From NCBI RefSeq assembly GCF_013868135.1, contig NZ_JACEMU010000017.1, positions 75,853 through 139,852 on the forward strand: a stretch of DNA of 64,000 bases, read 5' to 3'. A model generated the notes under the pieces. That model did no database searches. It saw nothing but the letters and a program-made list of their open reading frames with translations, and was not told the origin of the DNA. Source of the stretch: Paracoccus sp. S1E-3 (GTDB taxonomy: Bacteria > Pseudomonadota > Alphaproteobacteria > Rhodobacterales > Rhodobacteraceae). Position numbers and translations under genes: made by a program. Within the stretch, counting starts at the first letter, position 1; each line of letters starts with the position of its first letter. Shown here in pieces: positions 34,501 to 42,576 of the stretch.

Positions 34501-35258
34501 TGCTCGATCTCAATTGCCCGCAGACCCGTCAGTCGCTGATTGCCGCCAGAATGGAGGCGGGCCAGCCGCTGATCGCCGCCGCTCTGGCCGAGGAACTCGG
34601 TATTTCCGTCGATACCTTGCGGCGCGACCTGATCGCGCTGGAACAGCGCGGGATGCTGCGGCGGGTGCGCGGCGGGGCGGTTCCGGTGACGCCGCCCCTG
34701 CCGCCTTATGCCATACGAGCCGAAGCGCCGGAACCTGCGCTTGGCCAACTGGCACAGGCGGTGGCGCCGATGCTGGCGGGGCTGGGCACGGTCTTTCTGG
34801 ACGGCGGCACCACCATGAATGCGGTCGCGGCGCAACTACCGGATGGCTTTGAGGGGCTGGTGGTGACGCCAGCGCCCTCGGTCGCGCTGGCGGCGCTGTC
34901 GCGGGGCGCGCGGGTGCATCTGATTGGCGGCGCGCTGTGCCCGGACGGGGCCATGGCCACCGGCGGCGATGCGGAACGCGCCATCGGCGCCATCGCCGCG
35001 GATCTCTGCCTGCTGGGCGCCTGCGGGCTATGGCCGTCCTTCGGCCTCAGCGCCGAGGACAGCGCCGAGGCCGGGGTGAAGCGGGCGATGGCGCGGGCGT
35101 CGGGCCGGGTGGCGGTGATCGCGGCGGCGGGCAAACTGGCCCGGCACGGGCGTCACCACGTTCTGGGGCTTGAGGAAATCGATGTTCTGGTGACTGATGC
35201 GGACAAGACCGCGACCGCGCCATTCCGTGCGGCAGGTGTAGAGGTGAAACATGTCTGA
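34500..35258 (+). CDS. DeoR-family transcriptional regulator
   Basis: This 252-residue regulator has an N-terminal HTH (AALAEELGISVDTLRRDLIALEQRG, about residues 25-49) and a DeoRC effector domain with GTVFLDGGTTMNAVAAQL. The effector is usually a phosphorylated sugar. No SD is obvious before ATG 34500, which lies inside the last phased TGCAA repeat, so translation may be weak or controlled. It overlaps the downstream MFS gene by 8 bp, so the regulator probably controls that transporter. Confidence 0.85.
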   Translation: MLDLNCPQTRQSLIAARMEAGQPLIAAALAEELGISVDTLRRDLIALEQRGMLRRVRGGAVPVTPPLPPYAIRAEAPEPALGQLAQAVAPMLAGLGTVFLDGGTTMNAVAAQLPDGFEGLVVTPAPSVALAALSRGARVHLIGGALCPDGAMATGGDAERAIGAIAADLCLLGACGLWPSFGLSAEDSAEAGVKRAMARASGRVAVIAAAGKLARHGRHHVLGLEEIDVLVTDADKTATAPFRAAGVEVKHV

Positions 35259-36441
35259 TGTCGCCAATTCGGCCGGCGCAGGCCGGGGTGCATTGTGGAA
35301 CGATGCCGGCTGGCGCGCGGTGACCGCCGCCTTCACCCTTTGCGGGATGCTGTTCGGGGTCTGGGCGTCGCGGGTGCCGGGCTTCAAGGAAAGCTTCGCC
35401 CTGTCCGATGCAACGCTTGGCTTTCTGCTGTTGGCACTGGCAGGCGGCGCGATCGTGTCCTTCCCGCTGGCAGGGGGGCTGAGCGAGCGGTGGGGCGCGT
35501 CGCGCATGACCATTCTTTGCGCGGTCTTCTATTGTCCGGCGCTGATCGGTCTGGCGCTGGCGCCGTCTCCCCTTTTGCTGGGGGTGGCGCTGTTCATCTT
35601 CGGAGCGCTGCATGGCGCCATGGATGTCTGCATGAACGGCTGGGGGGCGCAGGTCGAAAACCGGATGAAGCGGCCGACCATGTCGATCTTCCATGCCATG
35701 TTCAGCCTTGGCGCCGGGCTGGGTGCGGCCAGCGGCTATGTCGCCGTGCGCATGGGGGTGGCGCCTTTGGGGCATTTCGCTACCGTCGCCCTGCTGGGGG
35801 GCGCGCTGGCGCTGTGGCTGATGATCCCCGAGCGCGGGCCGAAGCCCACTGCCGTCGCCGCGAAGGGCAAGGGCAGCTTTCTGGCGCTGCCCTCGGGGCG
35901 GCTGGCACTGGTGGGGTTGGTCGCCTTCTGCGTCTCCATGGGCGAAGGCGCCATGGCCGATTGGAGCGCCGTTTTCATGGAGCATCTGATCAGGGTCAGC
36001 GAGGCGCAGGCCGCTCTCGGCTATGCTGCCTTCAGTGCCACCATGGTGCTGACGCGGCTGTCGGGCGGCATCCTCGTGCAGTGGATGGGTCCGGTGAAGG
36101 TGACGCGTGCCAGCGGGCTGACCGCCTTTGCCGGGCTGGTGGTCGTGCTGACGACCACCAGCCTGGTCGTGGCGCTGCTGGGCTTTGCGATGATCGGGGT
36201 GGGCTATGCGGTGATCATGCCGCTGGTTTTCTCGCGCGCGGCCAACGATCCCGACGTGGCCTCGGGCCCGGCGATCGCCAGCGTGGCGACGGTGGGCTAT
36301 GGCGGCATGCTGCTGGGGCCGCCGGTGGTGGGCTTCGTGGCGCAGATGGTGGGGCTGCGGGGCTCGTTCGCGCTGCTGGCGCTGCTGGCGCTGCTGGCGG
36401 CGGCGCTCGCCCCGGTGCTGCGGATCACCCCCCGCCGCTGA
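35251..36441 (+). CDS. MFS transporter
   Basis: This 396-residue membrane protein has about twelve hydrophobic segments and the MFS loop motif near GGLSERWGASRM. The region FGALHGAMDVCMNGWGAQVENR is reminiscent of fucose/sugar-type MFS proteins (for example the YbjJ group). Coupling to a DeoR-type regulator supports a sugar or sugar-alcohol substrate, but this is only inference. The start is ATG 35251, which lies inside the end of the regulator gene. Confidence 0.8.
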   Translation: MSDVANSAGAGRGALWNDAGWRAVTAAFTLCGMLFGVWASRVPGFKESFALSDATLGFLLLALAGGAIVSFPLAGGLSERWGASRMTILCAVFYCPALIGLALAPSPLLLGVALFIFGALHGAMDVCMNGWGAQVENRMKRPTMSIFHAMFSLGAGLGAASGYVAVRMGVAPLGHFATVALLGGALALWLMIPERGPKPTAVAAKGKGSFLALPSGRLALVGLVAFCVSMGEGAMADWSAVFMEHLIRVSEAQAALGYAAFSATMVLTRLSGGILVQWMGPVKVTRASGLTAFAGLVVVLTTTSLVVALLGFAMIGVGYAVIMPLVFSRAANDPDVASGPAIASVATVGYGGMLLGPPVVGFVAQMVGLRGSFALLALLALLAAALAPVLRITPRR

Positions 36442-37062
36442 TTATTGCGGCAGCCGGAAGGTGCCGCGTTCATAGCGCGTATCGGTCGGCCGGCAATTGG
36501 TCGGCAGGTCATTGCCCGAGACCTTGAAATCCTCGCAGGTCATGAAAAGGTCGTTGCGATAGCCGATTGCGAAGGACGCGACCGCGATCGCCACCGTCAG
36601 CACCAGCAGGTTCAGGGTCTGGCGGCGGCCGCGCACGGCCATCACCTCGGGCATGGCGATGGGCATGACGATGCGGATGATATGGGGCACCGAAAAGAAG
36701 GCCGTCATGAACATCAGCGCGTCGTTCAGCACCCGCATGAGGCCGCCGCCTTCTTCGAAATGCAGCATGGTGGTCAGCAGCCACAGGCTGGGTAGCGCCA
36801 GCAGGATCTGGTCGGTGCGGCTGAGCACGTCCTGATCGCGCCCTCGGTCGACCAGCAGCCCGGCCAGCAGCGCCGCGATCGAGATGGCCCAGATCTCCAG
36901 CAGGCGATCGAAGAAGATCGTCCCGAACGCGCCCAGGTTGAAGCCGATGGGCCAGATCGTCACCGCCAATGCGATCGCGGCGATGAAGAAATGCGTGCCC
37001 GGCTGGGTCGTACCCGGTTCGGCCGTATCCGGTTTGGTTGTGTCCGGTTGGGTCTGGACCAT
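36442..37062 (-). CDS. Uncharacterised multi-pass membrane protein
   Basis: This 206-residue protein starts with a Thr/Pro/Asp-rich head (MVQTQPDTTKPDTAEPGTTQ) and has about four hydrophobic segments (residues 25-55, 60-70, 75-110 and 150-165). The C-terminal tail carries two cysteines (MTCEDF and NCRPTDTR). I do not recognise the family. It converges with the MFS gene, with adjacent stops. ATG 37062 has a good SD (GGCGGAG); longer upstream frames are rejected because they lack it. Confidence 0.65.
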   Translation of the reverse strand: MVQTQPDTTKPDTAEPGTTQPGTHFFIAAIALAVTIWPIGFNLGAFGTIFFDRLLEIWAISIAALLAGLLVDRGRDQDVLSRTDQILLALPSLWLLTTMLHFEEGGGLMRVLNDALMFMTAFFSVPHIIRIVMPIAMPEVMAVRGRRQTLNLLVLTVAIAVASFAIGYRNDLFMTCEDFKVSGNDLPTNCRPTDTRYERGTFRLPQ

Positions 37063-37188
37063 GCTCCGCCTCTCCTGTCCGGGGCAGAGTGACAGGTTGG
37101 CGCGCGCGATCAAGGCCTCAAATGGCCGCTGGCGCCGGGGCGCCGTCCGGGTAATCTGCGACGGACATCCCGCATCGGGAGAATCGCC

Positions 37189-37821
37189 ATGCCTGACCTC
37201 GCGCATCTGCTGGCCTTTGGCGCCATCGCCTTCGGCATGGTGCTGACGCCTGGGCCGAACATGATCTACCTGATTTCGCGGTCGATCTCGCAGGGGGCGG
37301 GGGCGGGGCTGATCTCGCTGGCCGGGGTGGCGACGGGGTTTCTGATCTATATGCTGGGGGCGGCCCTCGGGATCACCACGGTGGTGATGGCGGTGCCTTA
37401 CGCCTATGACGCGCTGCGTTTCGCCGGCGCCGGGTATCTTCTGTATCTGGCCTGGCAGGCGGTAAAGCCCGGCGGGCAGTCGCCGTTTCAGGTGCGCAGC
37501 CTCCCCAGGGACGGTGCGCGCAAGCTGTATCTGATGGGGCTGCTGACCAATCTGCTGAACCCCAAGGTGGCGGTGCTGTATCTGTCGCTGCTGCCGCAAT
37601 TCATCGACCCAAGCGCCGGCAATGTGCTGGGGCAGGCCGTTGCGCTGGGGGCGCTCCAGATCGCGATCAGCGTGACCGTCAATGCCGCCATTGCCGTGGC
37701 GGCGGGCAGCATCGCGCTGTTTCTGATGCGCCATCCGGGCTGGATGGTGGCGCAGCGCTGGCTGATGGGATCGGTGCTGGCCGGTCTCGCCCTGCGCATG
37801 GCGACCGAGGCGCGGCGCTGA
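37189..37821 (+). CDS. LysE/RhtB-family amino-acid exporter
   Basis: This 210-residue inner-membrane protein has six helices and the family motif LTPGPNMIYLISRSISQG near the N-terminus. NLLNPKVAVLYLSLLPQF in the middle is the second LysE motif. It probably exports an amino acid or derivative (homoserine, threonine, lysine type). The substrate is not readable. GGGAG precedes the start. It is followed by an SRPBCC gene after 72 bp. Confidence 0.86.
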   Translation: MPDLAHLLAFGAIAFGMVLTPGPNMIYLISRSISQGAGAGLISLAGVATGFLIYMLGAALGITTVVMAVPYAYDALRFAGAGYLLYLAWQAVKPGGQSPFQVRSLPRDGARKLYLMGLLTNLLNPKVAVLYLSLLPQFIDPSAGNVLGQAVALGALQIAISVTVNAAIAVAAGSIALFLMRHPGWMVAQRWLMGSVLAGLALRMATEARR

Positions 37822-37893
37822 TCCGCTCTTGCGCGCGCCCGACCGGGACTGGCAGGATCGCGGACGGAAACGCCACGTGAAAGGAAGATCGCC

Positions 37894-38343
37894 ATGACCG
37901 GCACCGTCCGTCTGCACCGCGTCCTGACCGCCTCGCCGCAGAAGATCTATCGCGCCTTCACCGAAGCTGATGCCATCGCCAGCTGGCTGCCGCCCTTCGG
38001 CTTTCTGTGCACCGTCCATCAGCTTGACGCCAAGGTCGGCGGCCAGCACCGGATGTCCTTCCGCAATTTCACCACCGGCGGCAGCCATTCTTTCGGGGGC
38101 ACCTATCTGGAACTGATCCCCGGTGAAAAGCTGGTCTATACCGACCGCTTCGACGACCCGAACCTGCCGGGCGAGATGACGGTCACGGTGGATCTGCGCG
38201 CCGTCCCGGTCGGCACCGAACTCGAGATCACCCAAGCGGGCATCCCGGATATCATTCCGGTGGATGCCTGCTATCTGGGCTGGCAGGAATCGCTGCGCAA
38301 GCTGGCCAAACTGGTCGAGCCGAACATCCCCGACGGCGCCTGA
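37894..38343 (+). CDS. SRPBCC (AHSA1-type) protein
   Basis: This 149-residue protein matches the AHSA1/START-like fold: TASPQKIYRAFTEADAIASWLPP at the N-terminus, GGTYLELIPGEKLVYT in the centre and the long C-terminal helix LGWQESLRKLAKLVEPN. Such domains bind hydrophobic ligands. AGGAAG precedes the start codon. No specific role can be given. A terminator follows directly. Confidence 0.8.
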   Translation: MTGTVRLHRVLTASPQKIYRAFTEADAIASWLPPFGFLCTVHQLDAKVGGQHRMSFRNFTTGGSHSFGGTYLELIPGEKLVYTDRFDDPNLPGEMTVTVDLRAVPVGTELEITQAGIPDIIPVDACYLGWQESLRKLAKLVEPNIPDGA

Positions 38344-38354
38344 GCGCCAAGGAA

Positions 38355-38380
38355 AAGGCCCGGCCGATGCGCCGGGCCTT
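38355..38380. terminator. Bidirectional terminator between the SRPBCC and dat genes
   Basis: AAGGCCCGGC (38355-38364) pairs perfectly with GCCGGGCCTT (38371-38380). On the minus strand it is followed by TTTTCC, so it also ends dat transcription. Confidence 0.85.
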
Positions 38381-38385
38381 GCGGA

Positions 38386-39246
38386 TCACAGTGCGGTCTT
38401 GCGCATCTCGTCCAGATAGATCTCGCGCAGGCGCGCGGCGATCTTGCCGGGTTTGCCGTCGCCGATCTCGGCCCCGTCAATCGATACCACCGGCATCACG
38501 AAGGCCGAGGCCGAGGTCACGAATGCCTCATCCGCCGCGGAGGCCTCCTCGGGGGTGAAGCCGCGCTCCTCGATCTGCAGCTGGGCCTCGCGGGCCAGAC
38601 GCAGCACCGCCGCGCGGGTGATGCCGTGCAGGATATCGTGGGACAGCTCGCGCGTGACGATGGTGTTTCCCTTGACGATATAGGCGTTGTTCGAGGTGCC
38701 TTCGGTCACCTTGCCGTCTTCGACCAGCCAGGCATCGTCGGCGCCCTGCGCCTTCGCCGCCATCTTGGCCATCGACGGATACAGCAGTTGCACCGTCTTG
38801 ATGTCGCGCCGCCCCCAGCGTTGGTCGGGCAGGGTGACGATCTTCCAGCCCGTCTGCGCGGCGGGATTTTCTGCCAGCCCCGGCTTGGCCTGCGTGAAGG
38901 CCACCACCGTCTGCGGCGTGTCCTTCGGGGGATAGGCGAAATCGCGGTCGCCCGGATTGCCACGGGTCACCTGCAGATAGATCAGCCCGTCGCCGATCTG
39001 GTTGCGGGTCACCAGTTCGCGGAACATCGCCAGATAATCCTCATCCGAGAGCGGCTGGCCGATCTCCAGCGCGTCAAGCGAGCGGTTCAGTCGCGCCTGA
39101 TGGCCGGGAAAGTCGATCAACTTGCCGTCCAGAACGCTGACCACCTCGTATACGCCATCGGCCATCACGAAGCCGCGGTCGAAGATCGAGATCTTGGCCT
39201 CACCCTCGGGCAGGTATTCGCCGTTGACGTAGACGGTGCGGGACAT
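38386..39246 (-). CDS. dat: D-amino-acid aminotransferase
   Basis: This 286-residue PLP enzyme of fold type IV transfers amino groups between D-amino acids and 2-oxo acids (D-Ala to D-Glu). Features include VNGEYLPEGEAKISIFDRGF at the N-terminus, the RGNPGDRDFAYP loop, the PLP lysine in DIKTVQLLYPSMAK, and EGTSNNAYI, which holds the phosphate end. It would supply D-Glu for peptidoglycan. Branched-chain aminotransferase is the alternative, but the D-amino-acid type fits the length and GTSNNAY pattern better. ATG 39246 starts the mature-like sequence MSRTVYVNG. Confidence 0.85.
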   Translation of the reverse strand: MSRTVYVNGEYLPEGEAKISIFDRGFVMADGVYEVVSVLDGKLIDFPGHQARLNRSLDALEIGQPLSDEDYLAMFRELVTRNQIGDGLIYLQVTRGNPGDRDFAYPPKDTPQTVVAFTQAKPGLAENPAAQTGWKIVTLPDQRWGRRDIKTVQLLYPSMAKMAAKAQGADDAWLVEDGKVTEGTSNNAYIVKGNTIVTRELSHDILHGITRAAVLRLAREAQLQIEERGFTPEEASAADEAFVTSASAFVMPVVSIDGAEIGDGKPGKIAARLREIYLDEMRKTAL

Positions 39247-39620
39247 GCGCGGCTCCTGTTCTTTTTGGCACGCTGCCGTCATGCGCCCGCCGGGACAGGG
39301 CGTCAAGCGTCAGAAATATGACGGGACGACAACAGGACCGTTGACAGGATGCCGCACCGTCAGGCAGAAGTGATCGGGCGTCAGGCAGCCGTGAACGGTC
39401 TGGGCGCAACGGAATACGCAGGGTGCCGGGCGGGGAGGCCATGGCGCCCATCTGCGGGAGGAGACAGGCCCTTCGCCGAGCCGGCGGGGGGCCTGTTTCC
39501 TTTCGCGTTCTCTTCGCGCCTGCCGAGACCAACCGTATTCGAGGCCGATGGTATTGCCGGTTTCCTTTCGGCCGGGCGGCGGGCAAGCTGCGCCCGAACC
39601 GGCCGCAGGAAGGACCCCCG
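39247..39620. other. Intergenic stretch of 374 bp with a leader hairpin
   Basis: No gene is seen. A hairpin, ACAGGCCC (39464-39471) with GGGCCTGT (39489-39496) and then TTCC, lies about 125 bp upstream of the VOC gene. It could be an attenuator or just a terminator remnant. Confidence 0.4.
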
Positions 39621-40034
39621 ATGGAGACCCGCTTTCACCTCGCCTATCACATCCGCGATCTGGACGAGGCACGTGCCTTTTATGGCGCGATCCTCGGCTG
39701 CGAGGAGGGCCGCAGCACCGACACCTGGGTCGATTTCGATTTCTTCGGCCACCAGATCAGCCTGCATCTGGGCGAGCCCTTCGCCACCGCCAATACCGGC
39801 AAGGTCGGCGACCACATGGTGCCGATGCCGCATCTGGGGCTGGTGATGCGCCAGGCCGATTGGCGTGCCCTTGCCGACCGGCTTGAGGCTGCGGGCGTCC
39901 CCTTCATCCTGCCGCCCCAGACCCGTTTCAAGGGCGAGCCGGGCGAGCAGTCGACCATGTTCTTCACCGATCCCTCGGGCAATCCGATCGAGGTGAAGGG
40001 CTTCGCCGATTGGGACGGCATTTTCGCGCGCTAG
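39621..40034 (+). CDS. VOC-family (glyoxalase/bleomycin-resistance-like) protein
   Basis: This 137-residue single-domain VOC protein starts METRFHLAYHIRDLDEARAF, a typical first beta-alpha unit with a metal-ligand His. A second His (ISLHLGE) and a Glu near the end (NPIEVKGF) complete a likely metal site. It may be a dioxygenase-like or glyoxalase-like enzyme; no substrate is evident. AAGGA precedes the start. The protein is intact, and the upstream in-frame extension is rejected because it lacks an SD. Confidence 0.78.
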   Translation: METRFHLAYHIRDLDEARAFYGAILGCEEGRSTDTWVDFDFFGHQISLHLGEPFATANTGKVGDHMVPMPHLGLVMRQADWRALADRLEAAGVPFILPPQTRFKGEPGEQSTMFFTDPSGNPIEVKGFADWDGIFAR

Positions 40035-40154
40035 CACCGCGCGCTGCGGTCGGACCTGCGGCACCGGAACAGTAACGACGGCGTGCGCGTTCGGCTTGCA
40101 CCCATCGCTGCAAGGTGATGTGCAAGACCCACAAAGGACTGCCATACAGGACGC

Positions 40155-40751
40155 ATGAAAAAACTCGCTCTCGCTGTCGCGCCCGTCATCGCCCTTCTTG
40201 CCACGGCCCCGGCCGCGTTGGCCGAGAAGATTCCGCTGAACACCATCTCGAACTACCTGAACGGCCTGAGCACGCTGCAATCGGAGTTTACCCAGGTGAA
40301 CCCCGATGGCACCATCTCGGCCGGGACGGTCTATATCCAGCGGCCCGGTCGGGTGCGCTTCGAATACAAGAACTCCCGGCAACTGATGCTGGCCTCGGGC
40401 GGCCAGGTGGCGGTGTTCGACGCCAAGTCGAATCAGGGCCCGCAGATCTATCCGCTGGGCCAGACGCCGCTGTCGATCATCCTCGACCAGAACGTCAACC
40501 TCGCCCGCAAGGGGATGGTGACCGGCCATTCCGAACGCAAGAACACCACCGTGGTGAAGGCGCAAGACCCGGCCCGTCCGCAATATGGCAGCATCGAGAT
40601 GGTCTTCACCTCGCCGACCGAGTTGCGCCAATGGGTCGTGACCGATGACACCGGCAAGAAGACCACGGTGATCCTGGGCGAAATGAAGAAAGGCGTCCGC
40701 TTCAAGCCCTCGACCTTCGCCATCCAGAACGAGATCAATCGCCGCAAATAA
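40155..40751 (+). CDS. lolA: Outer-membrane lipoprotein carrier LolA
   Basis: This 198-residue periplasmic protein has a signal peptide MKKLALAVAPVIALLATAPAAL... and the LolA half-barrel: NGLSTLQSEFTQVNPDGTIS, RPGRVRFEY, LASGGQVAVFD, and PLSIILDQNVNLA in the lid. It carries lipoproteins from LolCDE across the periplasm to the outer membrane. Alphaproteobacterial LolA is often short, as here. AGGA precedes ATG 40155, and a terminator follows the stop. It is a single-gene transcript. Confidence 0.88.
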   Translation: MKKLALAVAPVIALLATAPAALAEKIPLNTISNYLNGLSTLQSEFTQVNPDGTISAGTVYIQRPGRVRFEYKNSRQLMLASGGQVAVFDAKSNQGPQIYPLGQTPLSIILDQNVNLARKGMVTGHSERKNTTVVKAQDPARPQYGSIEMVFTSPTELRQWVVTDDTGKKTTVILGEMKKGVRFKPSTFAIQNEINRRK

Positions 40752-40770
40752 CCGGATCGGGATCGAAATA

Positions 40771-40796
40771 AGGGGCCGCAGCGATGCGGCCCCTTC
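40771..40796 (+). terminator. Rho-independent terminator after lolA
   Basis: AAGGGGCCGC (40771-40780) pairs with GCGGCCCCTT (40787-40796), 20 bp past the lolA stop. It is T-poor but stable. Confidence 0.75.
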
Positions 40797-40886
40797 TGCA
40801 TTCGTCTTCAGCGCCCGGATATCCCGGGGTTCGGGGCGCCCGGAAAATTACGGGGGACCCTTCCCGCGAGGCGGGGGCGGCAGCCC

Positions 40887-41336
40887 TCATCGGGGGGCGC
40901 CGGCGCGGTGGAACAGCCGGCCTTCACCTGCGGCGCCGCCCCAGGCCACCACGTCATAGCGCGCGCCGGGATCATCGCCCATGCCGGGCGAGCCTTCGGG
41001 CATGCCGGGCACGGCGATGCCGGTCACGTCGGGCCGGGTCTTTAGCAGGCGGGCGAGGGCGTCGAAGGGGACATGGCCCTCGACGACATAGCCTTCGACC
41101 ATGGCGGTGTGGCAGGACCAGAGCGGCGCCGGCACCCCGGCCCTGTCCTTGACGGCGCCGATATCAGGGCTGTCGATCAGCGTTACCTGATAGCCGGCCG
41201 CGCGGGCGAGATCGGCCCAGGCGGTGCAGCAGCCGCAGGATGGATCCTTGAGGATGCGCGTGGCGGGGCCTTCGGCGAAGGCGGGGGCGGACAGGGCCAG
41301 CAGCAGGGCGGCAAGCCCGAAACTTCTGCGGTTCAT
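40887..41336 (-). CDS. DUF411 copper-type metal-binding protein
   Basis: This 149-residue protein has a signal peptide (MNRRSFGLAALLLALSAPAFA), the CGCCTAW thiol motif at about residues 34-40, SCHTAMVEGYVVEGHVP with Cys/His ligands, and a Met-rich C-terminal part (PGMPEGSPGM). This pattern defines DUF411, often found with copper-resistance genes. It likely binds Cu(I) in the periplasm. The small upstream gene on the same strand, 49 bp away, also has adjacent cysteines and Met residues, so they form a pair. Confidence 0.82.
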   Translation of the reverse strand: MNRRSFGLAALLLALSAPAFAEGPATRILKDPSCGCCTAWADLARAAGYQVTLIDSPDIGAVKDRAGVPAPLWSCHTAMVEGYVVEGHVPFDALARLLKTRPDVTGIAVPGMPEGSPGMGDDPGARYDVVAWGGAAGEGRLFHRAGAPR

Positions 41337-41385
41337 GGATATTCTCCGTAATCTGATGAGGATGCGCCTGTCGGCGCGGCGATCA

Positions 41386-41715
41386 TCAGATCCGGCGCGG
41401 GGGCGGCAACGCGGGGCCGGGCACGCGCCCGGTCAGACGCGACGCCACCGGCGGGGTCCGCAGCGGCCGGGCGGCACACAGCGGCGCGGCCAGCCACAGC
41501 GGATCGCGCAGATCGGTCTGCATCTGGCAGGCAGGGCTCCGGTGGCTGCCATCTTCGCAGCAATCGGCCATCGCCACCGGGGCCATGGCCACCGCCGCGG
41601 GCACCGTGGCCGTGGCGGCATCCGAAGGCGGCATCGGCATTCCGGCGGCCGAGGCCGCATGAACCGGGGTCATCGCCAGCATCAGCAGGATCAGGAATGC
41701 GCGCAGCATGAACAT
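41386..41715 (-). CDS. Small exported Cys/Met-containing protein beside DUF411
   Basis: This 109-residue protein has a hydrophobic signal (MFMLRAFLILLMLAMTPVHA). The mature part has GMPMPPS, MADCCEDG, ACQM and ALC, with cysteines in a compact cluster. I do not recognise a family, although similar short proteins sit next to copper genes in other bacteria. ATG 41709 (6 nt inside) is an alternative start; neither has a clear SD. A role in copper handling is inferred only from the neighbour. Confidence 0.55.
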   Translation of the reverse strand: MFMLRAFLILLMLAMTPVHAASAAGMPMPPSDAATATVPAAVAMAPVAMADCCEDGSHRSPACQMQTDLRDPLWLAAPLCAARPLRTPPVASRLTGRVPGPALPPPRRI

Positions 41716-41798
41716 GGCGCGAGGCTACGTCGCCGGGTCGCGAACTGGCAAGGGCTGCCGCGCGTCCGCGCCCTGCGACGCAATGTCCGCGCGCGTCC

Positions 41799-42374
41799 TC
41801 AGCGGCAGCTGTTCAACTGGGCGTGATACATCTCGGCGCGGGCCTGAACGCGGTTCGATACGTCGACCAGCCAGGCCTTCGACCGATAGGATCCGCGCGC
41901 AAAGCCCGAGCGCCCCTCGTGATAGGCCAGATATTGCGCCCGCGCATCCCATTTCGAGATGCCCAGCCGCCGGGTCGAGCCGTCCATGTACCAGCCCATG
42001 AAATCGGTGGCGTCGCGGATATCATCGCGCGAGGCGCGGCGGTTGCCGGTTTCCTTCTGGTATTCCTCCCAGGTGCCATCCAGCGCCTGGCTGTAACCGT
42101 AGGCCGAGCTTTGCCGCCCGATCGGGATGATCCCCAGCGCATATTGGTGCGGGGTTCGCGCATCGCCGATGAATTTCGACTCCTGATGGATCGACGCCAT
42201 CTGCACCGCCACCGGCACCCCCCAGCGGCGTTCGGTCTGCTGCATGGCGCGGTAATAGGCCGGACGCTCGCGGATGATGGCGCAGGCGTTGTCCAGTTGG
42301 CGCGGCGCGGAATAGTTCCCGCCGCCGCAGGACGCGACCAGCATCAGGATCGCCAGTTTCAGAAACCTGTTCAT
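41799..42374 (-). CDS. SLT-domain lipoprotein, lytic-transglycosylase-like
   Basis: This 191-residue protein has the lipoprotein signal MNRFLKLAILMLVASC. The body has QMASIHQESKF with the likely catalytic Glu, AYGYSQALDGTWEEYQKETG, and MGWYMDGS and YLAYHEGRSGFARGSY, matching the transglycosylase SLT domain (family 1). It would cleave peptidoglycan at the outer membrane. AAGAGGC precedes ATG 42374. It is divergent from the Anbu operon and about 200 bp from it; a link is not proven. Confidence 0.78.
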   Translation of the reverse strand: MNRFLKLAILMLVASCGGGNYSAPRQLDNACAIIRERPAYYRAMQQTERRWGVPVAVQMASIHQESKFIGDARTPHQYALGIIPIGRQSSAYGYSQALDGTWEEYQKETGNRRASRDDIRDATDFMGWYMDGSTRRLGISKWDARAQYLAYHEGRSGFARGSYRSKAWLVDVSNRVQARAEMYHAQLNSCR

Positions 42375-42576
42375 GACTGCCTCTTGTTCTTTTGCCTGCA
42401 TGTTAAGGGATTTGGCGGCGCGGATAAACATCCCCCTCCACGAGCAGATTGCACAAGGAAGCGGCAGGCGCGGAAATCCGCGCAACCGGCAATGGGAAAA
42501 GATCAGCCCTGCCGCCTTTTCAATGCCGGCAAGCCGCGTCATGCTGACCCTCGGCTCGGGCGGCGAGGGGGCTCTG

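Noticed and set aside
36442..38235. 597-codon minus-strand gene including the membrane protein
   Set aside because: The upstream two-thirds is antisense to the LysE and SRPBCC genes. The SD and start at 37062 give the real gene.
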